This document shows positions 1 to 11,367 of a stretch of 64,000 nt of DNA, one piece after another. The notes below the pieces were generated by a model, which saw only the letters and a list, made by a program, of their open reading frames with translations, was not told the origin of the DNA and did no database searches. Both the position numbers and the translations under genes were made by a program. Origin of the DNA: Pseudoscleropodium purum (Eukaryota; Streptophyta; Bryopsida; Hypnales; Brachytheciaceae); contig OZ017805.1 of assembly GCA_963969395.1 (NCBI GenBank), positions 5,952,001 to 6,016,000 of the forward strand, in the 5' to 3' direction. Every line of letters starts with the position of its first letter. Within the stretch, counting starts at the first letter, position 1.

Positions 1-180
1 TTATCCATGAATCGAGGATAGACTCTTTTATCTTCAAGTTGAAGACAACTTTGAAATTGAATTGTGCTAGTTGTCTTGTTTCAATGTTTGACCTAATGCA
101 ATATTCTCATACAATTTACTTAAAATTTATCCTTGATTTGAAAATAAGTTTATGGATGTTTATCCTCCAGTCAAGGATAG
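1..180. repeat. A-type short palindromes, left cluster (4 copies)
   Basis: Copies lie at 1-20, 28-48, 127-147 and 160-180. The consensus is a 21-bp odd palindrome: arm TTATCCTTGA, a central base usually C or G, then the complementary arm TCAAGGATAA. These four copies are diverged, mostly by transitions. All lie in what appears to be an intron ending at 236. Confidence 0.7.
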
Positions 181-720
181 ACTTGAATGCATGCAATATT
201 TCTAACATAGATATTTACATTCAATTTTGTGTGCAGAAATTTATAGATGCTATCTTGATTTGTTTTCAAAGCATTAATCCGGATATAAACGACAACACTG
301 TAAAGAGGGAAATGGACTTGAAGAATGAAATTCGGATAGTCACCTTGCCCAATGAGATGTATTCTTTATGGGAGGAGTTCCTTGACAAACGTATGATCAC
401 CTTCCTAATGGATCCCTACACATTGCTACCCTACAAGGTAAGAAAGACATTTAACTTGAAAAATTTCTTATTGAAGAGGGAGTTCTTCAAGCATATGGGG
501 CATTTTACAAATAAGGATCTCAAAGATTATGTCCATCATCTTCTTAATATGACTACTAGCCAAACTCGGGAGTACCTGAAGGTCTCCATTCATAGGATGA
601 AGTACTTTATGGAAGACAATATGTCTTTGTCCAATTGGATGGAGCAAAGAAAGAAAAAGAAGGTCATCATTGAAGAATTTTTGGATATCAACCCGACTTT
701 GAGACTCCAAAACAACAGAG
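1..720 (+). pseudogene. Gene A, 5' portion, cut by the hAT insertion
   Basis: The reading frame is open from about 39 to the hAT insertion point, but 1-236 is probably the tail of an intron. It ends in a good acceptor (TTTTGTGTGCAG, ending at 236) and holds four copies of the A palindrome. A likely exon runs 237-437 and stops at a donor (AAG|GTAAGA). The frame stays open to 720, so a second exon may follow a short intron. The product (KFIDAILICFQSIN..., then ...LWEEFLDKRMITFLMD...) is rich in charged and aromatic residues, and I do not recognise the family. The frame is cut at codons encoding N-N-R-G-D-V and resumes in the same frame at 10,530 as D-D-A-I-W-R-R-W. The gene begins outside the window. 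It is probably a transposon gene, not a host gene, because it carries a private repeat and its 3' half is decayed. Confidence 0.5.
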
Positions 721-728
721 GGGATGTG
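721..728. repeat. hAT target-site duplication, left copy
   Basis: GGGATGTG directly precedes the terminal sequence CAAGGTTGAC. The same 8-mer follows the other terminus at 10,522-10,529. Eight-base duplications are diagnostic of the hAT superfamily. Confidence 0.8.
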
Positions 729-895
729 CAAGGTTGACGAATCTCTACATCCGCCCCAAAACAGCGTCCATTTTCCGGACGTCCGGACGCATGAACACTA
801 GCTGACACAGCGTCCCTCCTGCCGTCGGAAGGCGGATGGGCGGAGCCGGGCGGACAGGCAAGGCGGACGGACGGGGCAGCTTAGAAAATCCGTTT
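729..895. repeat. hAT left terminus with GC-rich subterminal repeats
   Basis: The terminus CAAGGTTGACGA is followed by ACAGCGTCC, GGACGTCCGGACGC and several GGCGGACGG-type units on the top strand. It is abruptly GC-rich against an AT-rich background. Arrays of short repeats near the ends are typical of hAT elements, where they bind the transposase. That role is inferred here. Confidence 0.65.
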
Positions 896-1229
896 TGGGT
901 TTTTTGTTTTGATTGTTTTCACCAATGAGAGATTGAAAGTGAAGTCATTTTGATTTTGATTTTTCTTATATTGCAATTGCGATTCAATAGAGTTGTATAT
1001 CACTATTTATGTAAAAGCTAAAATATGAAATATATTTTTAATTTTTTTGTTGAATTTCATTTTGATTTAGAAACAAAATCACTTTAAAATCCAGTGAGAT
1101 GTATATCATCAATAAACAAACAATTTTATAATAAAATGATTGAAGAAACCATTGTCATTTGTCAACATGAGCTCCATATATCATGAGCAACTAAACAATC
1201 AAACATCTCAATTCACATCTCCACAATTC

Positions 1230-4200
1230 CTATGGACGCCAATCCACATCTCCTTTAACCTCAGCCCCACTACTCTCTCCTACAGCTCTCCGTTCAAAAT
1301 CTTCATTATCGGAGTCATCTTCATTGTCGGAGTCATCTTCATTGTTGGAATCAAATATCGTTGTCTCCTTCAAGTCTTCTCTCGAAGTAAGTTTACTCCC
1401 TTCTTTCGAATTTAATTTTTCTTTTTTTACTTTGACAAAACGATTAAAGGCTTTTTGAATAGGAACCTTTCTTTTCTTTCTATTTGACAAAGTAGCAACA
1501 TTTTCATCAAGAGGGGTCCTATTCTTCACTGGAGAGATAGCAAAAGGTTGCATTTCTCTTTTCGCTTTCACCTTACTCGATTCTTGAACCATCAATCTCG
1601 ATGTAGGGTCGACATGTCCATGAACGGTTATCTCCACTTTGGCTTTCTTTTGAAGTAATAGAGTGTTATTTCTTGATTTGATGGGTTCTTGTGCCATTTC
1701 TTTTCCTAAAATGCGATCACGCAAAGATGCCAATGGCATCCGATCACTATCCGTATCACTTAGGCTTGTAGGTGATGATGCTACTTTCCGTAGATTACCG
1801 TCTGTAGAAATTTTGTTGGAAATGTTCATTAGGCGTTTTCCATATCCAAAGCTCTGAGAATCATCCAATCGTGTGTTAACAAACTTCAATGGTATTGGTG
1901 GAAGAGCACTAGATCTCGGTACTTCAAAAATTGACTTCATTGGCTCTTTTCCTTTATCACTCTTCACAATTGCCGAATTTGTGACTGCTATCCCAAGTGA
2001 ATCATTATTTTTCTGTACCGCAATATTTGGTTCCTCCTCATCGCCACTATTGTTGCCCACATCTTTTGGAACGTCCACCTCCATGACCGCATCTTCTCTT
2101 TTGTCGTTTCCTTGCACTACATTTAATGCCACAGATGGAGATTGAGAAATTAGAACTTCTTCATTTCTCCCATCATCACCGATAGCATTCTCATTGATTT
2201 TCACCTCTTTGGGAATAGCGTTTGCCTTTTCCAATAGAATGTTTTCACTATTCAAGAATCCCATTCCATTGCAATATGCAGTTAAAGAAGGTAGATTCTC
2301 CTCTCCCCCTATATTGTCCTCGTCTTCATAAAAGGTATATGTATCGTTTGCATTGTCGGGAATGACATCTTTGCGATTTAGATGATAATCATGCATATCA
2401 TTCACCAAATCGAGAAAGCCTTCCATAACGTCTTCATCTCCCCACGCTGTCGCACGATTGAAGTCATCCCCGCCATCTACAGCTGAAAGGGCCCTTTCCA
2501 AATCTTTGTCATCATCGTCTTCTAACGTCGGCCTATCTGAATCCTCTGATTCCATCGGATCCACATTATCATTATACCATTTTTTTTCATCTTTTTCCTT
2601 CAATGCATTTAATATTTTGGAATTGGTATACACGTACACCAAATCCGCTACTCTCTTCGGCTTCAATTTATTTCGAGATTTGTTGTAAACAAAAGAATAG
2701 TTGCTCCAATTCCGTTCACATGAAGATGATGACACCGGTTGAGCCAATATCCTCTTCGCTAATGGAGCTATAAACTTGCCACATGCACCTTCAAAATCCC
2801 ACCAAGCATGTGCGGACACCATTTGATCTCCTGGATTCAACATATTGTGGAATGGAGGTTCCTTGTGTCAAAGAGCTACAAATTCCTTCACCACTGCTGC
2901 ATATTCATCCGGTTTACATATTCTCTCCAAAACTTTCTTACATCCTGACATTGCATCTGCGTCATCCGCTACCTCTTTGTCATGAAGAAGGTATGGATTC
3001 AAAAGAGCTACAGTTGATTGGAGATCGTTGTCCACCATTCTTCTTTGGGCATAAAAAGACTGTACCAATGGAATTGCAAGTTCTTCTAGCAAACAAAATG
3101 GTGGACTTTGTAATCCGTTCACGTGCTTTTCTAACTTCCTCATGATATGCAACACCTTCCCCATGCATGGTGATTTTGAATCCAAATCGCGGAGTGCACA
3201 TATAATTGGTTCAACCATCTCCACATAATTGATGGACCGATTCCAAAAATGGTCATCAAGAACAATTTTCTTCACCGCTAAGGCCAAGTCTTTTGGTTGG
3301 ACTTTGGCTCGACGTTTCTTTTTGAGAGTATGTACATACTCAACCCATTGCGGATCTACCACCGTTTGTTCCAATGCTCCTCTCAATTTTGTCAAACGCT
3401 CCATCATGATAAATTTAGAGGCAAACCTTGTATCCCTAGGCATCAAGAGACCAAGATTTGGCGAATACTTTCGCAATAGAGCTAGGGTCATATGTCTTTT
3501 CCTGATAAATTTAACTACAAGAATTCCTTTATCCAATTTGGAAGCAATTCATTTCTGTGCAGTCCAATCCTTCAACAACAAATTCAATGCATGTACCACG
3601 TACCCTTGGTAAAAAATATGAGGATATTTTGCAAATATTACATCCCATGCGGACGGATTCATGGGAGCATTATCCGTAGTTATTAACACGACGTTTTTGG
3701 ACCCCACTTGTTCAATGAATTTTTCCAACACAGCTCCCAAATACTCCACATTTTTTTTCACAACCACTTGTATCTACAGATCCAAGAAATTCTTCACCTG
3801 CGGATGATACAAGCATGGCATTGATGAGAGGTCGATTAGTCACTGAGCTCCATTCATCAATGGACAATGTTGCTCCAAATTTTTGAATGCTATCTTCGGT
3901 CCGTGCATTCAACTGTGTCTGAATGTTGGTCTTTGCCTCATTCAACAATTTGTACCGAAGGTCATGGTATGAGGGAGGAATGTATGGCCTACCAAACGCA
4001 GCCGTTTTCTTCACTACTTCTTTAAAAGCTGGATTTTGAGCCACGGAAAACGGTATGTTCGCCGAATAAAAAAAATTTGTCCACACTAAATGTAATTTGC
4101 GTCTATGACCTTCTTCAAACCCATTCACTAAGCTGCCTTGCCTCTGAGGCCTAGAACTTGATGTCCTTGGGGTTTCACGTTCACCAAAAGCTTTCGTACT

Positions 4201-4587
4201 CAAAGTCATTTCAATTGTGGCACATACCATTGATACCAATTCTTTGGACGTTGGACAAGAGTCTTCGTGGTCAGAATGCGACACAGCTTTTCCGGCCAAA
4301 AACTCTTGGACATCTGAAGGGCCAGGGTTGCCATCCACATTATCCATTACAACGCGTTTTGGAAAAACTCCTTCTTAATGCCGAAATAAATCTCGAACTG
4401 CCATTGATAATCGTAGACAAAGGCTCATCCCTTTATCACGTACACCTTCAGGCCCAGAATAGCCTAAGTGGCTGAGCATACGGCTAAGCTTCCTTGACAT
4501 GCTCGCTTTGCAAAGCCTACATTTTACTTTACCACCTTCTTGCACACTAAACCAAGGAGAAAAATCCCCCGTCGGTTTGGCCACCAT
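1230..4587 (-). pseudogene. hAT-family transposase, decayed, with a long acidic tail
   Basis: In protein order there is a BED-like zinc finger (VKCRLCKASMSRKL...HLGY, about 4,520-4,440). A DUF659-type domain follows (AFGRPYIPPSYHDLRYKLL, then LSIDEWSSV with the first catalytic Asp). Next come ITTDNAP with the second Asp, and a hAT dimerisation domain (WWDFEG, SSSSCERNWS with the catalytic Glu, LVYVYTN; about 2,800-2,620). The start ATG at 4,587 gives MVAKPTGDFSPWF. Breaks: in-frame stops at 4,375, 3,549 and 2,868, and one frameshift near 3,755 at a run of A. Beyond the dimerisation domain the frame stays open for roughly 450 more codons of acidic and basic low-complexity sequence ending at 1,230, which is unusual for the family. 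It is transcribed leftward, divergent from the kinase-like gene in the same element. Confidence 0.88.
1301..1354. repeat. 18-bp coding tandem repeat, 3 copies
   Basis: Three near-identical 18-bp units (1301-1318, 1319-1336, 1337-1354) in the tail of the hAT gene encode repeated acidic hexapeptides of the type DSDNED. This is an in-frame minisatellite. Confidence 0.8.
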
Positions 4588-4889
4588 ACTGACAAGTATA
4601 TGTTTTACCTCAATTTCAAAATAAATCAATAAAATGTTTTAAATTTGAAACCCACAACGTGACAATGTATACAATATCAATGAAATTAGTGACACAAAGC
4701 TTTGAAAATCAAAGCCCCCCTGTCCACCGAACTATGCATTACCAAGCAAGAGACTCAATAAATTGAAGCTCATAGCCCTTGGAAATCTTAGCGTTCGGTT
4801 TTTCGAGAGTGAATACCAAAGCTTCTCTTCTAACATTTATAGTCCCCTCCAGAAAATTAAAGGTTCATTTTTAGGGTTTCCGTTCAAAA

Positions 4890-5095
4890 ACAAGAAACGG
4901 CCCGAACAGGGCTGAAGCGGACGAGGCGGTTGGGCGGACAGGCCAGACGGATCAGACGGGTCGGTCGGACGGGACTGTCCGCACTGTCCGTGTTCCGACG
5001 CCGTCCGCGCTTTGGACACGCTGACCGCTCCACTTAAACACTAACCGCCGACAGCGTCTGCCTAGCCGTCCATTGGAGCATCTTATGAGGCCGAT
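4890..5095. repeat. GC-rich internal cluster of the hAT element
   Basis: The motifs (GCGGACGAGGCGG, GGGCGGACAGG, GTCCGCACTGTCCG) match the subterminal ones. The end of the cluster (AACACTAACCGCCGACAGCGTC) resembles the left terminal region near 795-815 in direct orientation. It lies just upstream of the transposase start, so a promoter role or an old internal end are both possible. Confidence 0.55.
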
Positions 5096-7790
5096 ATTAC
5101 TCAAAAGGAGCGGTAACATATCCAAAAAAAAACAGCCTAATAATCACTGCTAAATGAGGATCAATGTAATTGATTTATCATTTTATTTTAAAAAAAAATG
5201 TAAACCATAAACCCTATACCCTAATTACCCTAAACCTTTTTTTTTCTCCCCTAAATTGTTTTACGAATGAGGGGAATGTGGTTAAGTTCAATATGTTTGG
5301 ATTATTTACTCATATTATCCCTCTAAATAGGTTTTGAGAAGATCTGAAGATGGTGGGGATTTTTTTAAAGTTCATTAGGAAATCAAATGTTTTGCAGAAA
5401 TAATCAATTCCTTTTTCATCGTGAGCAAATGAAATTTTATAAAAAGGCCTCAATACATAATTAGAATAACAGTTTAATGGATTTCAACCTCATGATATTT
5501 AATGAAAGGTTGTGTTTTCTAATTAGAAGTGCATCACGATCTTCAAATGAACATCGAGTCTTTCATATTTTTTAATGAAATTTTGATTAGATTTGAAAAC
5601 AAAGAAAAAGAATCAATGTTTTAACTTTCAAATCATGTATGGCTATATTTTTCCTTAAAAACATAGAAAAATTCGTTACTTGAGTTGGTTGAGTAGAATA
5701 CATTATACACTTATACATGTGCTATATTTATTTTGAAGGGTAATTCCAATATTATTATTTTAGATGTTTTTAAATATTAATTTTAAAAAAGAGGGTTCAT
5801 TGTTTAAAGATCTAAAAAATTGACAAACATAATTTCTATTATAAATAGGAATTGAATTCGGAATTCGAATTTTGAAATGATTCAAATAAACAAGATATTG
5901 ATTATAAAATATTTCTTCGTTTGAGTTTTCAAAATGAATTCACGAAACAATTGCAAACTTTTGAACTTAGGTATATGGTATTGTTTTTGGTTTGTACTTT
6001 GTAGAGTATAATACTTCAATTTTAATCCTAAATAAATGAAAAAATTCCACATGAATGAAATGTTTCTATGTATTGCACAAAGATTTCTACCAATTACTAT
6101 GATAATTAAATACATTGTTACATTTCATAAAATATTCTACATAGAAAGAAAAAATCATTTCAGTTTTCAATCATGATAAACGATGTCTTCTACTCTTTCT
6201 GTTATATGTTCGTTTTGTATAACGTGTACATTGTACAATCTTTGAGAGCAAGATAGTTCATTTTTGACTCTCATTGAAATAGAAAATATATTTGTGTTTG
6301 GATTTTGAAATCATTATCACATTATGTATTATACGGTCTTGCAAGAATGCATCTTGCTCCTTCCTTTGAATCCTTTTGATATTTTTTTTTTTTCCTTTGC
6401 TTTCTCATAGGGCTCTTGTTCTCTTGTTCTCTTGATTTGACCAGCCTATTTGGCTTGGCTCTTAGTTTTTGTTTTTTCTAATGCAATGGTTTATGCATAT
6501 GTTATAAAAAAAAAAATTATTTATTTAAAATTAATATATTTATGAACAAACGCATAAAGGCATTGAATGCTTTCACATTTAAAGTTATAAATCTATCATA
6601 AATCACTCTTGCAAATTTGAATGATTGAATCGAAAATTTGAAAATGTAATTACAAGAGCTTTCAGTTCAATCAATTGCATAAATTATAAATGTTGAAATG
6701 CAACTCGTATGAGTTTAGCATCTATGAAGATTAATTCATGCCATCCACATGCAATTTTCCAATTTAATAAAATGCAATTGAGTACTTCAATTTCTTTCCC
6801 TTCAATTCTCCAAGTAACATTCACTTCATATCTTTCTCTATTTGTTTATCTATTTTTTGGGAACAAATGGAGAAACCATCTTTGCCTATATTTGAACATG
6901 CACTCTTATTTGATTGATGAAGAATAGATTTATGAAATATATAATCATTGATTTGTTCATGTTGATTTATCTAATATATGTTATGTATGTATGTGTATAT
7001 ATATATATATATATATCATTAAAAGAATATAGAAGACAAGATTGACAAATTGTGTTCAAATGTTGTTGATTTTGAAATGATTTAGTACTATATCATTTAT
7101 AAGAATATTATAATAGTGTTATGTTATAATATTCCTAAAACAATTGCAACAAATATTAAAATACATGCTAAGTTAGGTTTGTTAGTCTACCAATTGTTCA
7201 TTAATAGAGATAATTTAGTAGCCCCCTTAAATGAAACACTCAATATCTAATATCTTACAATCCAAATGGTGGATTTGTCTAAAATTTTTTCCACATTTTT
7301 TCCAACTAATTTACTACAAGATCCTATGGTTACATATGCCCAAAAGTATTTTTCTTCTAAGACTTGGTATTTGCACTACTAATGGCAGTTTTGAAGTGTT
7401 TTTAGTGAAAAGAACTTTAGGGGTTAAACATCTATACTGTTAGATTTTGAAAAAAAAACACTTTGCTTCATTGGGGATAACGATAAGTCCATGCTCTTTT
7501 TTGATAGCCAAAACACACTTGCAAAGACTTGGACATTTAGTGGTTTACTAAGTGATTAGACGTCAACTAATTCAATTTAATAGTAGAATTTTTATTCAAC
7601 TACCTTCTTACTGTTGCTTTATACACAATGTAATGTGAATATTTGGGTACATATATTAAATGTCGCAATCCTTTCGTGAATTTTTGCACATTTTAGCTCA
7701 TATCTTTGTACAAAAATATCATTCACCAAGAATTCATAAATTTGGTTATAAAGGAAGGCTACCTATTTTAATTTCAAATTTTACATTGAA
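5096..7790. other. AT-rich stretch inside the hAT element, no gene seen
   Basis: No convincing coding frame on either strand; ORFs are short and of random composition. It contains a short run of degenerate plant telomere-like units (CCCTAAA variants, about 5,198-5,240) and a (TA)n microsatellite at 6,995-7,016. Confidence 0.6.
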
Positions 7791-7861
7791 TGAATGAAAA
7801 GTTAGTTGGACTATATAGTGCCATGAAGACCTTTGTTTATCGTGCAAAATATGGGTTTAGG

Positions 7862-8252
7862 GTCGCTTTAAGGTCAAACCGCCCGGTCCGCCCTCGTACC
7901 CATCCACCCTCATACCCGTTCGCCCCATCCGCCCAGACCCCCGTCCGCCTTGATACTCGTCCGCCCCGAACTTCGTCAGCCCTCTCCGTCCGATCCGGCG
8001 TCCGCCTTGTCTGCCCCGTCCGCCCCGATACCCATCTGCCCCCCCCGGACCATCCGATCGGGCGGACGCCAGATTTGTCCACCCGTAGCCGTCCGATCGG
8101 GTGGATGGGGCTTTAGGGTTTCGGAGAGGCGGACGGCCGATCCGTCCACCACCTCCAGCCCGTCTGATCGGGCGGACGGTTTAGGGCCCTCCAATGGGGC
8201 GGACGGGCCGTCTGCCCTTATATGAGGGGCAGACGGGCCGTCCGCATTGTTA
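7862..8252. repeat. Long GC-rich repeat array upstream of the kinase-like gene
   Basis: About 390 bp built from CCGTCCGCC / GTCCGCCCC units on the top strand. From about 8,055 it switches to the opposite orientation through CCGATCGGGCGGACG palindromic units (GGGCGGACGG). The array ends about 190 bp before the kinase-like start, so it may be its promoter region. The orientation is opposite to the right terminus. Confidence 0.65.
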
Positions 8253-8441
8253 CTTTTGCTTTGCCCCTTGTGAATGCAAGGTGGAGCAAAGAGCTTGGTG
8301 GTTCATCCTCCATTGGTTCCTTTCCGAGGCAAGGCAAGAGTGGTTTATTGGGGCCCCCTTGTTGTTAATTTTTTTAACATTGATGCGTGGAATTCACATT
8401 TAAATTAGAAAATTTCATCTATATCAGTTTCATTTGTCACG

Positions 8442-9935
8442 ATGACGAAGGGGAAGTAGAAGGTTGCGAAGCTTAAACATGGAGAGGGACCATCAAACTT
8501 GGAGGTAGCTCGCCAAAGTCCTACGGAGGAATGCAAAAAATTCATGATTGAGCGCATCGTTCAATTTTATGAATCGGAAATAACATTGTCTTTAAACAAT
8601 AAGTACATCAGATATCAAGAGGAGTGCGTGTCTAAATTCAAGGTAGACATGACACAGATGTTGTTGGATGCATTGAATGTGGCGAAATGGCATGACGAAA
8701 TGCATAAAACGCACTTCACCAAATGTTTGGAGAACAAGGTTCATGACGCTTTGTGGAATTTCAAAGTCATTTTGGTTAAATATGACAAGGAATATCAACC
8801 CAATGACGCCCAGTTTGAAGAAGTGATTCTGAAAGCGGACTTATTTAGGGGACGATGTGCTCCATTCGCCAAAAAGCACAATCAAGTTGGTTCAATTGGT
8901 TGGTGGAAAAGCAATGATGGAATTGCTGAAGCGGAAAGGACCAAACGGCACCTCATAGCACTACCGTATCACACCCGCGTGATTGCTGTTGATGATAAAA
9001 CGATGAGAGGTGGATATGCAACGATTCGAAAGGTCCGTATTGAAGGATGTCCAGGAGTACTTCCTCATTGGAAGTTTGAGGCAAAAAAATCCATTCACCA
9101 CCAAACTCGACCCGATCTTGCAAAGTTAGAACATCAAAACGAATCAATGGCTGTTCGAATTCCACACGCGGGTGTGATACGGTTTGCTGCGGTGCACGGA
9201 ACGACGTGTGAAGGTTATGCGTATTGGTGGAATGGTGGAACTCTTCGACAAATGTTGAATATGGATAAGGACTTTTCAAACAACATTCAAATCTGTTTGA
9301 TGTATACGAATCCAACCAAAGAAGAGGTTGTAAGAGCTCACCATTTAGGGCGATATCAGAGGAAGCGTACAGAGCTTACATGGGCCTTTATGCATATAAT
9401 GCATGCACTGCATCTTGCTGGACATTTGCACAATGATCTTTCTCTGGACAACATCTTGTTGCATTTTCCAGAGGATGAGTCACGTGTGTACATTGGAGTT
9501 TGCGATTGAGGCATGACCATTTTAGCTTCTCAACCAATGAAGTCTTTGTACACATTCACATCAACAGATGAGATGAAACAAACTTTGCAAAGGAGATGGT
9601 GGGTGCATCCACGTATTGCATATTTGCATAAAGTAGGTGCAGATGTGAAAGTCATTCCGATGTATTCACGTAAGTCGGAAGAGTATGCCATTCGAAAAAT
9701 TGCTCGGCGGATGAATGGAAACAACATGTTAGAGGCGTATTTCAACGTACTACTTAAAATACCTAGTGCGATACAATTTGCCTTTCATAACTTTGCAAAA
9801 GTGTTTTATGCTTACTTGAAGCTCATTTCTTTGAAGACTGACGATGAAAATACTAGTTTGGCCCATGTGATTACGCGATTTTCTAATACATATCGTTGGC
9901 CGATGCCAGATGAACATTTCCGCCATTTATTTTAG
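8442..9935 (+). pseudogene. Protein-kinase-like cargo gene with two nonsense codons
   Basis: The frame runs from ATG at 8,442 (MTKGK) to TAA/TAG near 9,935, about 497 codons. It is broken by TAG at 8,457 and TGA at 9,507-9,509. Kinase-like features, in order: a weak glycine-loop region (RGGYATIRKV), an AKK motif (KFEAKKS) at the usual lysine position, a catalytic loop HNDLSLDNILL with the HxD Asp and the following Asn, and a metal-binding Asp in VCD-x-G. The x is the TGA, most simply a lost Trp codon (TGG to TGA), because the frame continues at once with GMTILAS. The N-terminal 170 residues have no recognised domain. Its position between two GC-rich arrays and the right terminus makes it cargo of the hAT element. 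The substrate is unknown. Confidence 0.65.
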
Positions 9936-10324
9936 ATTGGTAGTACAGAAGTAGTAGTTGAATAGGTTATATGGGCATTAAAAATTAGTTTAGAAATATA
10001 GAGTTGGAATGAAAAAAATTATATGTGCAATTAGCCAAATGTGCACAATGTATGGTATTCTATATTAAATTCAATATATTTTGCCCATATTGATTATGTT
10101 TGTATTTGTGTTGATCTCGATTTTTTTAAATAGTATATATATATATTTGAAGTCACAAACTTTTTTAGTTTGCCTTCTGAAAATGAATTGGAATTTTTTC
10201 ATAGTTTCAAGACTATCATGGACTCATGGTCAAACTTTATAATCTTTCAACTTATAAGAGACATTGTTTTAATGACAAATCGCAAACCATTGCACTTCAT
10301 TTAACATTTAATTGTTTAAAGATT
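9936..10324. other. AT-rich 3' flank of the kinase-like gene
   Basis: No gene is visible. It contains a short TA-rich run near 10,134-10,147 and candidate polyadenylation-like AT stretches. Nothing further can be supported. Confidence 0.5.
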
Positions 10325-10521
10325 AAGGGAGTGACCGCGGGGCAGTTTAGGTAGGGCGGTCGGGGGAAATAAGGCCATCAAAGCGGACGGGGTGGACAGA
10401 CGGGGCGGACGGGGTGACAGGAGGACAGGGCAGTCCCGGTGGACGCTGCGTCCGCGGGGACCGCGAATGTCAACGGACGCTGCAGACACAACGTCCGCGT
10501 CCGGACGTCGTGTCAACCCTG
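10325..10521. repeat. hAT right terminus with GC-rich subterminal repeats
   Basis: G-rich units on the top strand (GCGGACGGGGTGGACAG, GGGGCGGACGGGG) lead into ACGTCCGCGTCCGGACGTCG and the terminal sequence, which reads CAGGGTTGACAC when reverse-complemented from 10,521. The GACGTCCGGACGC block and CAGCGTCC mirror those at the left terminus. Confidence 0.7.
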
Positions 10522-10529
10522 GGGATGTG
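10522..10529. repeat. hAT target-site duplication, right copy
   Basis: GGGATGTG, identical to 721-728, directly outside the right terminus. Gene A coding sequence resumes at once in the same frame (GATGATGCAATTTGG, D-D-A-I-W). Confidence 0.8.
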
Positions 10530-11367
10530 GATGATGCAATTTGGAGAAGATGGAAATTTGCCCATTTTTTTCATCAGTAACCTGGAATTTTCTCCTAACT
10601 ACACTAGTGAATATTTTCTTTGTAAAGCACCTCATGAATGAAGGAAAGACAAGGAAAGCGATTTATTTTTAGGATAAACAATTTCTGGCACTCTATCCAA
10701 TGTTTAAGTGGTTCCTAAAGATGAAGAACCGAGTAGAGAGAAATTTGGGGGAGGTCCAAATTCAGGGGCACAATTGTTTTCCCTCAAGCATGTATACAAG
10801 CCATGTTTGGCCGTACCAAGACAGCAACCTCCTCCTTATTGTCTTGGATTTTTGGCAACTTTCAAGGCCGATCCCTCCCTCTAGTAATAAGCCCCTGGTA
10901 GGTCTACTTCTTGTTTTTGTGGCCAATCATATGAGGCGAACAGTATTCACTCCAGACACATGGGTGTAGATTGTCAAAAACAAATTCGACGATGAGATGA
11001 TGACAGCTTTCGTAGCAAAAAACTTCAAGTTGTTTATCATCAAGCCATTGACCTATATTCCTTCCAAGGCTGAGCGAATGGATGGCATGTCGAACCAAGC
11101 GCAATTGCAGCCAATCATGTTAATCATCTTATTGAAGGAGTAGGAATGTAGGATGGTATTGTGAAGGGGCTTGACAATTTCAAGGAGTATTTGACATTGA
11201 AAAATCCTTTAAACATTGAGTTCTGGAAAAATAACAAGGCGATATATAGAATGTGTCAAAGTGAGCTTAGAATGGAATTCTATATTGACTTGCTTCAGAG
11301 TTTTGCTATCCAGGGCGAGAATGAGATTAGCGTCTACATTAGATCCAAATTCTTGCCAATCGACAAA
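10530..11367 (+). pseudogene. Gene A, middle portion after the hAT insertion
   Basis: The frame from the other side of the insertion continues for 17 codons to a stop at 10,578, or to an unseen splice site. Two further plus-strand segments look coding but are broken. One is 10,700-11,150 (MFKWFLKMKN..., then NKFDDEMMTAFVAKNFK after a TAG). The other is 11,161-11,367 (GLDNFKEYLTLKN...RSKFLPIDK), which ends at a plausible donor K|GTAATT at 11,368. I do not recognise the family. The order and strand match the 5' portion at 237-720, so one decayed multi-exon gene is the simplest reading. Confidence 0.45.

Larger units (their letters stand above)
729..10521. mobile_element. 9.8 kb hAT element carrying a kinase-like gene
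   Basis: The left end reads CAAGGTTGAC. The right end, reverse-complemented, reads CAGGGTTGAC. Both fit the hAT terminal pattern (CA[A/G]GG...), and an identical 8-bp duplication GGGATGTG flanks them. Just inside, both ends carry the shared GACGTCCGGACGC block (left top strand, right bottom strand) and GC-rich subterminal repeats. Inside are a decayed hAT transposase (minus strand, 1,230-4,587), two internal GC-rich clusters, a 2.7 kb AT-rich stretch and a decayed kinase-like gene (plus strand). At 9,793 bp it is long for a hAT element. It may be a compound of two events, but I found no second pair of termini around the inner clusters. The insertion lies within a coding frame of gene A. Confidence 0.8.

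Noticed and set aside
4890..8252. Two separate hAT elements, one per gene
   Set aside because: No CAGGGTTGAC-like termini or 8-bp duplications were found beside the inner GC-rich clusters. Only the outer pair qualifies.
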